From contig CM066313.1 of assembly GCA_033807775.1 (NCBI GenBank), positions 86,181,484-86,245,483 of the forward strand: DNA of 64,000 nucleotides, read 5' to 3'. A program made the position numbers and the translations under genes. Source of the DNA: Saussurea involucrata (taxonomy: Eukaryota > Streptophyta > Magnoliopsida > Asterales > Asteraceae). This document shows, piece after piece, positions 22,553-34,687 of the stretch. Under the pieces are notes generated by a model, which worked only from the letters and a program-made list of their open reading frames with translations, did not search any database and had not been told where the DNA came from. Position 1 is the first letter of the stretch. Each line of letters opens with the position of its first letter.

Positions 22553-24012
22553 GAGTTCAAATGAAAACTCAAATTCAATTGTAAACATGAGGACAAGTCA
22601 CAACCATTGATCAAGATTTGAAAAAGTAATCAATGGTTAAAACTTAATTAAACCAATTGAGAAGTGATTAGAGGCAAATTTTTGACTTTTTATTTTCTTT
22701 TTTAATTAAAAAACTTTTACCCCCTTAAAGTTTAAAATAAATTATCTTAAAAATTACTAATATTTTAATCAAACAAATTACATCAAAAAAACGAGAATTT
22801 TGTGCTCTTCGATATGACATCCATCTCGATATAGTTTTTTCTTCATTTTAACCGTTTCTACGTGAAATGCTATGTATGTGTTATATTCAGTCTGAATATG
22901 TATGCACGTTTTCTATTGTCCATATTCAGTATAAATAACAAAGGAGAACGTTCATTCACTATTCATGACGAATAACACAGTATTCAAAATGAATAATACA
23001 ACATTCGGAATGAATAATACACGAATTCATGATTCATGTATTATTAAACATGAATCGTGTATTATTCACCCTGAATAACACGTTATTCACCCTGAATAAT
23101 ATATGAATGACCCGTGAAGGTTGAACACATGACGCACTCTCTTTGTTTTTCGATTCACAACCGAAACTTGGTTTTTTTCTTTATGAATATGTATGCACAT
23201 CTTCAGGTGTCCACATTCAGTATGTATAACAAAGGTGAACGTTCATTCACTATTCATGATGAATAATACAATATTCAGGCTGAATAATACAATATTCAAG
23301 ATGAATAATACAGTATTCAGGATGAATAATACATGAATTCATGAATCGTGCATTATTCACTCTGAATGATGTATTATTAATATTGAATGATACAATATTC
23401 ATGAAGAATAATACATGAGTGACTCGTGAAGGTGCAGAGACGTGACGCACTCTCTTTTGTTCATTGGTTCACAATCGAAACTCGATAGGTTCCCGATTCA
23501 TCTCGATAGGTGTTGGGTTATGGTAATGAAGAACACGATACCTTAGGACGCTGAAGAAAGTGTTGTAGAATGTGATGTCGAGTTACGAACTTACGGTATC
23601 GAGATGTTGTACGCACTTGAACATACATAAATATTCATACCGAATATAACACGTATATGACATTTCACATAAAAACGGTTAAAACAACAAAAAAACTATA
23701 TCAAGATGGATGTCATATCGAAGAGCACGAAATTCTCGTTTTTTTTATGTAATTTGTTTGATTAAAATGTTAGTAATTTTTCAGTTAATTTATTTTAAAC
23801 TTTAAGGGGGGTAAAAAAAATTAATTAAAAAATAAAATAAAAAGTCAAACATGGTAGGCGTGGGTTTTAATTATCTTCCATTTTTACCCCTAATCACCTT
23901 AATTAATAATTTCAATTAAAAACTCTATTTAATATGAGTCATTGAATCAATATAGATGGAAGGACCAAGATTCGTTCTCATGTTTACAATTGAATTTGAG
24001 TTTTCATTTGAA

Positions 24013-24015
<3 letters not shown>
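22553..24015. mobile_element. Fold-back element in a TA microsatellite, copy 2
   Basis: Same family as 8658-9854. The left arm starts GAGTTCAAATGAAAACTC after (TA)n(GA)n at 22531-22550. The right arm ends GAGTTTTCATTTGAACTC before (CT)n(TA)n at 24013-24059. Long arms share AAATTACATCAAAAAAACGA and ATATGACATCCATCTCGATA with their complements. The centre is enlarged by a direct duplication of about 270-290 bp. Confidence 0.83.
22903..23482. repeat. Direct duplication of ~280 bp with GAATAATAC words
   Basis: Copies at about 22903-23172 and 23192-23482 share AACGTTCATTCACTATTCAT and end in GTGAAGGTT/GCAG then TGACGCACTCTCTTTG. Inside, GAATAATACA and ATATTCAG words repeat in both orientations. 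Confidence 0.75.
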
Positions 24016-24058
<43 letters not shown>

Positions 24059-24616
24059 TCTCCACATACTCTTTTGATTATACCATCTGCAAGAGTTTGG
24101 GAAAACGGTTTGATATAAATTAATATTTCTAGAATTCACTTATATTTTATCAATATAACCTCAAAGTAAAATTAATTTTTTTTCTAAAACATCAAATACA
24201 TCTTCTTTTTTTACATTTTATTCTTAAATTTTATTTATTGTATTTTATGTTCAAACTTTTACTTTACTATACTCAAAATATTAAATATTTATATGGTTTT
24301 TATGTTTTGATTAATTTATGTAAACTATTAAATATTAGTAAAAAATATATAGAAAATGATAGAAAATAAAAATTGAAAACTACACACTTGAAAAATAAAA
24401 CTTTCTAATAATATATATTGTTATAAAAAAAATTCCATATAACTTAATAAATTACATAATTAATCAAAATATATAAACAACTTATTAAGAGTAAATTAGT
24501 CATGTTATACGTTTTGTCGAGTTTTATCTTGTCAAACATTGAAAAGCTATCCTGTTAAGTTCTGTATTACCAAACATTGAACAACTATTATGTCTGCATT
24601 CCAAATATACTTTTAA

Positions 24617-24866
24617 GAGCATCTCCAATGGTATTTGAAGAAGACTTGATTAAAGACTTGAAGAAGACTTGGAGATGACTTGACCATTGAAGACAAAGCT
24701 TGAAAATGACTTTACTCATCAAAGACTTAAGGTTTCTCAAGTCTTTGAAATAATGAATGTGAAAGACAAGAGAGAGAGAAAGTATAAATTGGTGGGACCA
24801 ACATATTTTTTATATTTTTTCTTTTTTTTAAGTCTTTCATAAAGCTTTACCATTATGGATGCTGAG
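24617..24866. mobile_element. MITE with GAGCATCTCCAATGGT end
   Basis: The left end GAGCATCTCCAATGGTA and the right end TACCATTATGGATGCTG are imperfect inverted repeats. Ends of this kind are common in short plant DNA transposons. The interior repeats GAAGACTTGA words. I could not fix a target duplication, so the superfamily is open. Confidence 0.55.
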
Positions 24867-25080
24867 GAAAAAAAATTGTTTTCATTATCCCATCAGACAA
24901 GTTGAATATATTTTTATTCATATAAAATCTATTTTGATGCTAAATCTATTAAATATTTAAGACGAATATAATTGATATTAAAATCTCTAAAATCAAAAAT
25001 CTAACTGAAAATAATTCCTTTCATGATATTTTAGCTTTCAAGTTTCTATTTCCAATAAATTATATAAACTAGTGTTTGAT

Positions 25081-25097
25081 ATCGCGCGTTGCGCGAT
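25081..25097 (-). terminator. Helitron 3' terminal hairpin
   Basis: Plus-strand ATCGCGC, loop GTT, GCGCGAT: a perfect 7-bp stem 11 nt from the CTAG end. In Helitrons such a hairpin marks the end of the transferred strand. Confidence 0.8.
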
Positions 25098-25154
25098 GAT
25101 CGAATAAATGTTAAGAAAAATGTAAAAATCATTTTCGTTGACTATTTTTTCAAA

Positions 25155-25156
<2 letters not shown>

Positions 25157-25251
<95 letters not shown>
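25157..25251. repeat. (CT)n(TA)n microsatellite
   Basis: About 42 bp of CT dinucleotides run directly into about 53 bp of TA dinucleotides. Any open frame through it is an artefact. Confidence 0.97.
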
Positions 25252-25253
<2 letters not shown>

Positions 25254-25448
25254 TGTGTTGGGTTCACGTGAGATCCACTTGTTTTTGTCAGACCCGTGAA
25301 ACCACAAACAACACTGAAACTTCATATCAAAACATTGTGAATGTAAAAAACTCTGAACCTTCACAGTGTTTTGTAGTGAAGGTTCAATGTTATTTAGGTG
25401 GTCTCAATGATCTTACGAAAACAACATGATCTCACATAATCTCATGTC
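25252..25448. mobile_element. Small TIR element beside the TA microsatellite
   Basis: Left GTTCACGTGAGATC and right GATCTCACATAATCTCATG are imperfect inverted repeats; (TA)n lies on the left and TATATATTTCTAT on the right. The body repeats GAACCTTCAC/GTGAAGGTTC in opposite orientations. Confidence 0.5.
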
Positions 25449-26792
25449 TATATATTTCTATAAATGTGATATTGAAGAGATAACATAACATCGTTTAATA
25501 CTTTGAATCATTTATATGTTTTCTCAAATCTTTTATTTTTTAAAATGTTGAATATGTTAAAGACTTCTTTATGTTCATACGTAAATTATATTTTCATTAA
25601 AAGTGAGGGGCTTTTTAGTAACTTTACATATCTATTGCTATATATGTTAGTTAATCATTGCTAAATATAGAATACAAGTGCAAGTTCATATACAATAGTT
25701 TATTTTAATTAAATGTTGGTTTTGAGCCTGTTCAACTAATAGACTTATGAAATATGTTGAATGTGTGATGAAAATTATTAAATAGTTTATATATAACATT
25801 CATTGATGTTGTTTAAAATAAGTTGATACAAAAAATACCATAAAATTAGAAAATAAGTAAAAATCTTCTAATATATCGTAAGATTTAGAACAAACAAAAT
25901 TCTAAGGCGACAGTAGCTAAAAAGAAAATTATAAATATATAATTTAGAATAAACAGAGTTATAGAAACAATAGATAAACTAATATACCAATAATTACTTA
26001 ATAAAACTGTATTATCAAATATTTATATCATTATTATTATTATTATAAAATATATAGTTTAATTAATCTCTATATTTAAAAACCAAATATTATAATTTAA
26101 TTTTTTAAATTGTAATCGTCTTTAAAAAAATACAATAATACATGATTAAATATAATACAAAAAGTGTCTTTTTATCATAATTATTATCTTTTTATAAAAA
26201 CAAAGATGTAGAAGTTTTAAAATCTAATATATAATAAAGAAATCAAGGGTTTACCTCCTTTTCATTTAGTCGCATAGTTATTTTCTTTCAATATTTTCAA
26301 CAATAATTTTTTGTATTAAAAACTTTTCTTTTTGCAATATGGGTCAAATTTTGGATTGATGCATGCACCAACTCAACACGATTACATTGCATTGACAAAC
26401 ACCATCAGTTTTTTCACTTTACTTGTGTGTGGGTGATTTTTTCTAAATTGATAGTCCCCGATAACATTGTTGACAATGGTATAGATCTCATTAGATTATA
26501 GCAAAGTTTCATGTATATGAAACAAAAAAATAAATTCATAAACATGATTCAATCATTGAAGGTCAAGAAACAAACTTTGGATTATATTAGTTGATTTACA
26601 TTCTCATAAAATTTCGATATCTCAAATGTAACACTAAAAATATCTCTTAATATATATAACAAAGAATAAGTGAATATAAATATGTAGATTTACGTCCCTT
26701 TTGCGAGAAACAATGTAGTACTTCAATAAATAATACACAAATATTCTTTAGCATTGTCACATTGTGGGCTATGCTCCTAAGAAAAAAATATA

Positions 26793-27525
26793 GAAATGAG
26801 AACTAAGGTAATAATACATAATGAAATTATAAAATTGAAAAAATCAAGAATAGATTGAAATGAAGGAGTAGTTAGATGAAAGTCTTACATGTAGTAATGT
26901 ATATGTGTATCATCGTGATGAAGCTTTAATACTCCTCTGCATATTTGGTGATGTTTAGAGTTTGTTTCTGCTTATGTCACATACTACAAAAAAACACACA
27001 ATCAAGAATAGAAATGAGAACTACAGTAATAATACATAATGAAATTATAAAATAGACAAAATCAAGAAATGAGAACTAAGGTAATAATACATAATGAAAT
27101 TATAAAATAGACAAAATCAAGAATAGATTGAAATGAATGAGTAGTTGAATAAAAACATTACATGTAGTAATGTATATGTGTACCATGATGATGAAGGTGT
27201 AATGCTCCTCCACATATTTGATGATCTTTAGAGCTTGTTTCTACTTGTGTCACCTACTACAAAAAAAACACAAAATCATAATAAAATTATAGAATAGACA
27301 AAATCAAGAAATGAGAACTAAGGTAATAATACATAATGAAATTATAAAATAGACAAAATCAAGAATAGATTGAAATGGAGGAATAGTTGAATGAAAGCAT
27401 TACATGTAGTAATGTATATTTGTACCATGGTGATGAAACATCAATGCTCCTCCACATATTTGGTGATCTTTAGAGCTTGTTTCTGCTTGTGTCACCTACT
27501 ACAAAAAAAAAACACAACATAAAGA
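26793..27525. repeat. Three imperfect ~245-bp tandem repeats inside the Helitron
   Basis: Units begin AGAAATGAGAACTAAGGTAA, continue with AATACATAATGAAATTATAA and end TTTCTGCTTGTGTCACCTAC followed by an A-run. Starts fall near 26793, 27063 and 27308, with a partial extra copy at 27008-27062. Confidence 0.85.
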
Positions 27526-28043
27526 TCATATGAAGTTAACACAACATCAAAGAACTTAACTATAAACAAAAGTCCATACCCTAGATCGATCTTCTAGTGA
27601 GAGAAAACGTGTTAGAAGGAAAGAATTGAAGGTAGGTTGTTGTATGACAAAGAAGTAAAAAACCAATAACATATGAAAAAAATATACTTGTGCTTAAATA
27701 AGAGAAAATGAATGATTAATAAAATAAATGAGGAAATATGAATGGTTAATAACATAAAGAAGTGGCAATAAATGATTTACGAACATAAATTGCAATAAAA
27801 CAAATGATTAATATAGGAAGATGGATGGCTTAGGTATTGAAAGTTAATAAAAGTGGGGTCAAAATTACCAAAATACCCTTCTTTAAGTGAAAATACATTT
27901 TTCATAAAAGGGCATTAAGGTCTTTAACATATCAAATATTTTAAAAAAATCAAAAAGCTAAGAAAAAAGAAAAATAGGCTTATAGTGCTTAGGACATGCC
28001 ACATCATTGGCTTTGGTTTCTCCTTTAATATATATATTGATGA

Positions 28044-28561
28044 TTCTCAAACTTCTTAAAACCATCAATGCATTAAATCGACCCAAACAAGGGTCCAAAT
28101 AGTAATCAAGCAAATTCATCAATAACTTAGCCTACATTGAATTTAAGACCAAAAAGAATTGGGCATGTATTAAACCATCGCTTCAAATTCCGAAACACGA
28201 ATACAAAATACTTTCTAGTACGTAACATACAATGAACCGAACAAATCAGATCTGTGGAATCACACAAAAAAGTCACCATGTCGTTTACAGCAGATATGAT
28301 CCATTAATCGTACCACTTGATATATCCGATATATACTTTCTCCCATATAAAAATATATATGACAGAATGTCTACCACACGATAACTGCATTTTCGACTAT
28401 CAGCTTGCAATCAAACAAAGGGATCGCCACCTGACATTTTGTCAAACATAACCAACTTAGCTCATACAAAACTACGCTCTAACCAAATGATACCCGAATC
28501 CGCTTACTTGATTCATGACTAAATTGATGATGGCTTAAGACGTTCTGACTCAGTTGGTGGT
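28044..28561 (-). other. 3' flank and likely 3' UTR of the SR140 gene
   Basis: No coding signal. It runs from the Helitron edge to the stop codon at 28562 and probably holds the transcript's 3' UTR; the poly(A) site was not located. Confidence 0.5.
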
Positions 28562-31500
28562 TCATCTCCTGCTGTCCCTGTCTCTCTCTCTACGTTTATC
28601 TCTGCCATGATCTCGTTCTTTCTCTCTCTCACTTTGTGGATCATAATTTCTATCTTTCTCCCTGTCTCTACTCGATGATTTTGGAGGTGGACTTTCACCG
28701 CTACGATGACTTCTGTGACGCTTTCTTGAAGATTCACGCGAATCGTCTCTTTTATCCCTTCTTTCTGTAGAAGGTGTCCCTGTGGTTATAATTATAAAGA
28801 TTGTAAAATGTGATGATTTACAAAATACCAAATGCTAAACCAACATTAAGGGACTGTTTTGGCTGTTGCTGAATGGTTTGGTGCAGAATTATTAAGTGGT
28901 CAGAATGATTAAAAGACTTTTATGATATAGTGCAAAATGAAATAAGGTTGTTTGATATGTTCAGAATGAAATTAGGGTGCTGAATGGTTAAGGGAGGCCC
29001 AAGATACAATATCATTCAGAGGGTTTTAGAGCCATTAAGAGGCAAACTTTTTTTTGCCAAACAAGATTCACCTCTTAGCAATTCAGAGGTTGCCTCTTAA
29101 TGGAACTATTAAGAGGTAAACAAACAGCCGCTAAAACTCACTGTTGTTTGACGCATCTTCACTGAAATCCACTAGCCCATATTTATACTGCAGCTGTTTC
29201 TGATGTGTGGCCACTTTCTTTTCAATTTCTTCTTTATTTTTTATCCCCCGCTCTTCCAGGACTTCACGATATTCCATCAACGCAACCTCAATCTGCCTCA
29301 ACTTTTGTCTGCACATATGGAACAACGATAAATCATAAAATAACAAAATAACAAAAAATTCCCAATAATTCTTTCTACTACTTTTCACTGACAATACCTC
29401 TTCTCTTCACTTAGCCCACCATCAGAACTCGTGATTGCGGGCTCCGCCGCTTCTATCTTGCTATGACCGCCACCAGCGTTCTCGCTTCCGGAAGACGAGT
29501 AACCTAACCCAAGATCTCTGGTACTTCTCTTTTGTTCATCGTCACTTTCATCATCTTCTCGGGCCCACTTAGAGGCAGGCAATACAGAATCCGTTTTCGC
29601 TTTATTGGGGAAAGATTTCAGCTCAGGTTGTGGGATTGGAATCATTGGGGCCATAGAAGCAGAACCTTTGCTTTCTGACAAAATTTCATCCTCCACTTGG
29701 TGAAACCTTCCGGAAAATCCCACAGGGCCCGTATCGACATTAGTTTCTCTTGGATTACGTAAGTATTTCAAATTGTCATTGGGCTCATAACCCCTCTGCT
29801 TTTCCGACTCTTCCAAATAAAGTAATCGTGCAACCATCACTTCTCTGCCACCAACAAGAGATAACCCGTTATGTCGGCATCGCCTTTCCAGCTCAGCAAG
29901 AGGAAGACTCATAAGTTCTTTCATGGCTGCGTTTTTTCCTATTGCCAACGCCGCATCTGGATTAATCTTTCCAATGTCACCAGTGTCGTCAGAATTAGCC
30001 TTGTTTTCGGTTTCTGGTGCATCGGATGAAATGGAATGGAACTGGACAACACCGGAGTTGCCGGATCTAAGAAATGTTGCACGTAACCCATTCACATATG
30101 CATCGGAAAACAAGAACCAGTCGGCCCACACTTGAAGAACTTTAAGAACTCGTTCCTTAAGGGCCTCAGCAGTGATTCTTCCTGTGATACCCCGATAAAG
30201 GTCGTTAAAGCTTTCAAGTATATCTGGCAAAGTTACTTCAAATTTGGTTCGGTAAGCGGATGCATTTTTCACAGGAGCACTACTATTGTGAAGAATGTCT
30301 GAAACAAGCATGAGCCTTGCAACTTTAGTGGGTATTGGTGTTTCTTTAAGAGTCAAAGACTCGGTCAAAACTTCAACTATCTGTAATAAAATAAAGATGA
30401 ATGAGCAACAAAGAAACAATAAAACACAAAGATATATTTAAGTCTGGAAATATGATAATACCTCTCCAGCAGCGTCGGCATTATCTAATGCAAAACCCAT
30501 TGCTTCTTTGATTTGAACTCTTTCTAAAGTTAGGGCACGAAGCATATCTTCAAATTCGTCTCTTTGTGAATCGGTCAGTGTGCGTTCAGACTCCACACGC
30601 TGACAAGGAGAATCAAAGCAAAAAAAGAAAAGAGATAAACAACTTTGTTCATCTAGTTGAAGTATGTTTAACTGAAAGAAACACATTTAACAAGATATTA
30701 CCCTGCTTCTTCCAGCGGCAAATGTTGCCCCAGTCTCCTCATACTCTGGGCTCTTGGCTGTCGGCAAAGCAGGTGGGACCCATCTGGATAATCAAACAGT
30801 GCAAAGTATTGAATATCATGTAGATGAATGATATATCGATGATTTGTAATTGAAGTATCAAGATATGCTTTTGGCATTTATTACCTTCCACTACCAGTTA
30901 TCATGATGAAAGGTTCAGTTCGCCACCGATGCAAGGTATCGCCCTGCATTGTGAGACCATATATTATTTTTCCATCCGATATAATATCTCAAATTCAAGA
31001 AACTAATATATACATTTCTTGAAATGTATATACATTAAGCATAAAGTTCATATAGATATACTTTATAATAAGTTAGATGTGGCAAATTATAGTCGCTAAA
31101 AGCAAAAAGAAAAGTACTTCAACCACATGTAACAATGCCCGTATGTTAAGTATGTACCTGAGCAAAGGAATAGAGTCTCCAAACATAGTAAGTATGCTCC
31201 TTAGAACCAAGTTCGAACAAGAAACTGAAAAGCGGATTTCCACGGACCCTTTCCATTATGGCTTGCTCAAAAGCACAGCCTCCATCAAGAACATAAAGAG
31301 CCATAGTATCAATTACTTTGCGAAGATGAACATCTTCAAGTAGAACAACAGTTATATCCGGCACATTGGGAGTAAGAACCTAAGCACAAAAGTTTGTTAT
31401 GTTACTTTTTTACAAACAGTAAAAGTAACATATGTTCAACCAGTCAGAAATTACTCAAAAAAATATAAAGTTAACCTACCAACTCAGAGTTCTGGCTTGG

Positions 31501-34500
31501 AACAGAAGTAACAGGAGGACCTGAAGGACCAGACAAGATTACAGTGGCACCCTGCAAACCGCGAAAAAGCACAAATATGTTATCATAAAACCCATGCAAG
31601 TCTTTACTGTTTTTAATTATTACATCTAGAAGTTTCCAAAATGTGGAGAAATTGCACGCATACTTGTGCTAATACTAGGTTACATTTATTATATATATAT
31701 AAATGTAACATACCTCTTTACTCCTTATGGCCATCTGTCCTGGAGGAGGAGCGGGAAGTGATTGAGAGGGGAGGGAAACAGATTTACCCCACCCAATGTT
31801 CAATTCATAATCATAAACAACCACCCCTGCAACATTAAATAATTTAGAATGATCATTGTTGCCAAAAAAACTCAAATAAGCTCTCCATCATGATCCTAGG
31901 TGGAAGAAAAATTTAAGAATTGTTGTTCAGAAAAATATAACACTCAAATGAGTTTTACCTTGCATTTCGTCTTTTGCAGCTTGTCCATCTGCACGGTTCA
32001 TAAAAGCCACGAAACCACAGTTTTTTTGCCGCTTGCGCTCCTCTTCTGTCCTTGGCCACATTATCTTCACACTAGCAATGGGTCCAAATCTTCCAAATGT
32101 CCGCAGGAGAAAATTTTCATCTACCTGGAATTTTTTAGCATAAAAACGAAAAGGTCAGTTTGCATATTCTTACCAATTGAGGCAGTTTATTAGCATCACA
32201 ATCTGACCTGAGGGGAAAGATTTCCGACATAAAGATTGGTGGTTTGAGGATCTCCATCGTCAAAAGAGCCAGGCTTCCCACTTGGGTCAAAATCATCAGG
32301 CAACTCATCAAACCGACTAGATAGCTGAGACAGAATAAGATACAAAAATATATGATTTAAAAAAAGATTATGATTTAAAATATGTAAAGATTCTCTGAAT
32401 AGTATTATATCTTACAGTTGAGGTAGCACTTGGACGCCCATCCTGCCAGTTTTCACGCTCTTGATTTCGTTTTTCTCTCATTTCTTGCTCATGTTTCAAC
32501 TCCTCCATAAAATAATCTATATTTCTTGGCTTCCCTTTTCCTTTTTCCTTTGGCCTCTCCTCATCCCTCTGTCAGTGGTAGAAATCCATTAGGATCGGTT
32601 ATAAAGACATAAACCCACGAAATGCAAGATAAATCAACAAGGCAACATCATGGAAATCTTTCATCGGGTCACTAACCTGCTTTTCGTGTTCTTTACCCTT
32701 GGTTGCCATGGGAGGGGGTATGAAAGAAGGAACATACCTGCAGAGAGAAAACTATGATGCATAATGTCCAACGCACGATTACATATTCTAGACACTTGTA
32801 GATACGTCTGCTTGTCTACAAAACAAAACACACACAAAATGCACACACACACACACATATCCCCGACTAGTCAACAACATAATGCATTAGGGTCTGTTTG
32901 TTAGCACAGCTTAATGAGCTTAATGGGACTCATAGCTTATTCAGTAAGGTATACATGACTGTTTGGAAGTAGCTTAATGATATAGAAAGTGGCTTATTCA
33001 GTAAGCTTTTAGAAAGAAGCTTTATACAGAAAGCCAAGTTTTTTCCAAACCTACCCCTCTCGATTAAAAAACACGCTCATTCCATCTATGAAAAAACTCT
33101 CACAAACAAAAACCTTACAAATCTATACAGGTAGATTAATTCACACAGACAACTTTATCCATACAAGACTTAATGAAAAACCAACCACAACAGCCCCTTA
33201 GTCAGATAAATTAACATTTGCTGCATGCCTGCATCAGCCATAGATCTTCCATTCTGACTAACATTAGATTATTTAATGTCTGGACACACACATATCCCCG
33301 ACTAGTCAACAAGTTAAACCTTAATTTCAGTTTCTCTACAACAACATTGCTTTTAAAACATATAATTTTTTTATACATTGTGTACCACTTGTAGAGAAAA
33401 AAAGTCATTGATTAGATATAAAGACAGAGATCAACCAGAAGGTTGTTTATATTAGATACCCTAGCATCCTGCAAATCGGAATGACATATAAACTAAGCCC
33501 ACCCCCAACTCATGAATCATCTATTAGTCATGAATCGAAGTGTACCACAAAGTGGGTAACTTGGCATGGAATTGTAGTCCTCGCTGTCACAAACAAAGTC
33601 ACACACAAGCACGTAAAGACAGCAATCAATAATGGTCCTCAGCGTAAATAAATTCAGGCATCATGCTTTCCTAATAAGATAATGGTATAACCACCTACCA
33701 AGTCCAAACCATGAGGCTGCAAATACCATTTGTGGTACCTATATATTCAAGTGAACTAACTGAACCGAGAAAACCATTATCAGAATCACCAACTGAAATT
33801 CGAAATTCTTCACACAAAGACCAGAACTATCACATTTTTCATCCCAAACCCACAGAACCAAAGATTCGTCCAACTTCAAACGAACTCAAAAAAATCAGGA
33901 AGCCAAAACTCAAGTAAAGTCCAAAACAAAGACACCATTAGTTGCTTGACACTTGGACTGCCCTTTTGAAGATATCGACTACATAGCAAAGCCTAAAATT
34001 AAATCGAAGCAGGAGCTACATATGATATGATGAGCCTCCTAGCTCCTTAAAGTTACCATCCTAAAGAAGATAAGTAGAGTTTGATGGCATATCATCACCT
34101 TATAGATTCTATATTCAGAATGCCTCATAATAAGAGCAGAGTAACATAGTTAATCAAAAGCGTTTGTTTACCTACTCCCCTTCTTTGAACCAGATACATC
34201 TTTGGAATTTCCACCTGCGTTCGTGAATGAATAAAAAGGCCCATTTGCTTATTAATGTGTCCATGGAAAATAAATCATTCATCTATCCATATATGTGCGC
34301 AAAACAATAACATACGTAATAACTCAAAATTGAAAATTGCATGCAAGGCCCTGTTAACAGAAACAGACCTGTATCAGACTTCACTTTGTCATCCGGGTTA
34401 ACCGTTCCTCCTCTTACAAAAGCTTTTAATCCAGGTGCATTATCCCCTTGAAATGACTCCAGAAATTCAGCATAAAGACGAGCTGTTTCATCCTCAGCCC

Positions 34501-34667
34501 TCTGTATAAAGTAGTATTCAATGAGTTGTCTGTCAAATCCCAACTAAAGATAAAACACATATTAACTCCAAAGATTTAGACAAAGGTCTTACCTTTTTCT
34601 TTGCCTCTTCTTCTTCACGATGCTTTTGAAAAGGTGTTTTCTTCCTTGTAATTGAAAAGGAACTCAT
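28562..34667 (-). CDS. RRC1: SR140/U2SURP-type splicing factor (RRC1-like), 16 coding exons
   Basis: A U2 snRNP-associated nuclear protein of pre-mRNA splicing; Arabidopsis RRC1 links it to phytochrome B signalling. Coding exons (minus, 5'->3'): 34667-34593, 34501-34369, 34214-34172, 32737-32677, 32568-32416, 32324-32208, 32124-31959, 31826-31714, 31551-31480, 31379-31158, 30943-30885, 30783-30702, 30599-30462, 30380-29398, 29308-29142, 28779-28562. All introns are GT-AG and phases agree, giving 2802 bp, 933 aa, close to the family length. Domains: charged N-terminus; RRM at about 185-270 (NLYVGNL and KNCGFVAF); SURP at about 320-385 (AFEQAIMERVRGNPLFSFL); CID at about 440-590; cwf21 at about 808-850 (REVLEERGIKNKEE); Arg/Ser/Asp/Glu-rich tail after 865. 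The start is the first ATG after the 5' UTR acceptor, with MSSFSITRKK typical of the family. Symbol is by similarity. Two MITEs lie in introns. Confidence 0.95.
28850..29131. mobile_element. Tourist-like MITE in the last SR140 intron
   Basis: TAA at 28847-28849 and 29132-29134 flank ends GGGACTGTTTTGG and AAACAAACAGCCGC. The element makes up most of the 362-bp intron and lies 9 nt from the splice donor (GT at 29141-29140). Confidence 0.75.
32890..33197. mobile_element. Tourist-like MITE in SR140 intron 3
   Basis: TTA at 32887-32889 and 33198-33200; ends GGGTCTGTTTGTTAG and CAACAGCCCC. It is the same family as 59855-60158, sharing AGCTTAATGAGCTTAATGG and ACTCATAGCTTATTCAGT. It partly explains the unusual length (1434 bp) of this intron. 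Confidence 0.88.
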
Positions 34668-34687
34668 CTTTCCGTCAAAATATTTAT

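Larger units (their letters stand above)
25069..28043 (-). mobile_element. Non-autonomous Helitron
   Basis: Read on the minus strand, it starts TCATCAATATATATATTAAA (28043; TCAATATATA at 28040 is an equally possible start) after an A. It ends in a hairpin ATCGCGC-AAC-GCGCGAT (25097-25081), then 11 nt, then CTAG at 25069, followed by T. A 5' TC, a 3' hairpin 10-12 nt before CTRR, and insertion between A and T without duplication are the defining Helitron features. No Rep/helicase frame is present, so it depends on another copy. The interior has a CT/TA microsatellite, a small TIR element and three long tandem repeats. Its 5' end lies about 500 bp from the SR140 stop codon. Confidence 0.8.

Noticed and set aside
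25089..25271. Open frame of 60 codons
   Set aside because: It is the translation of a CT/TA microsatellite (SLSLSL, YIYIYI).
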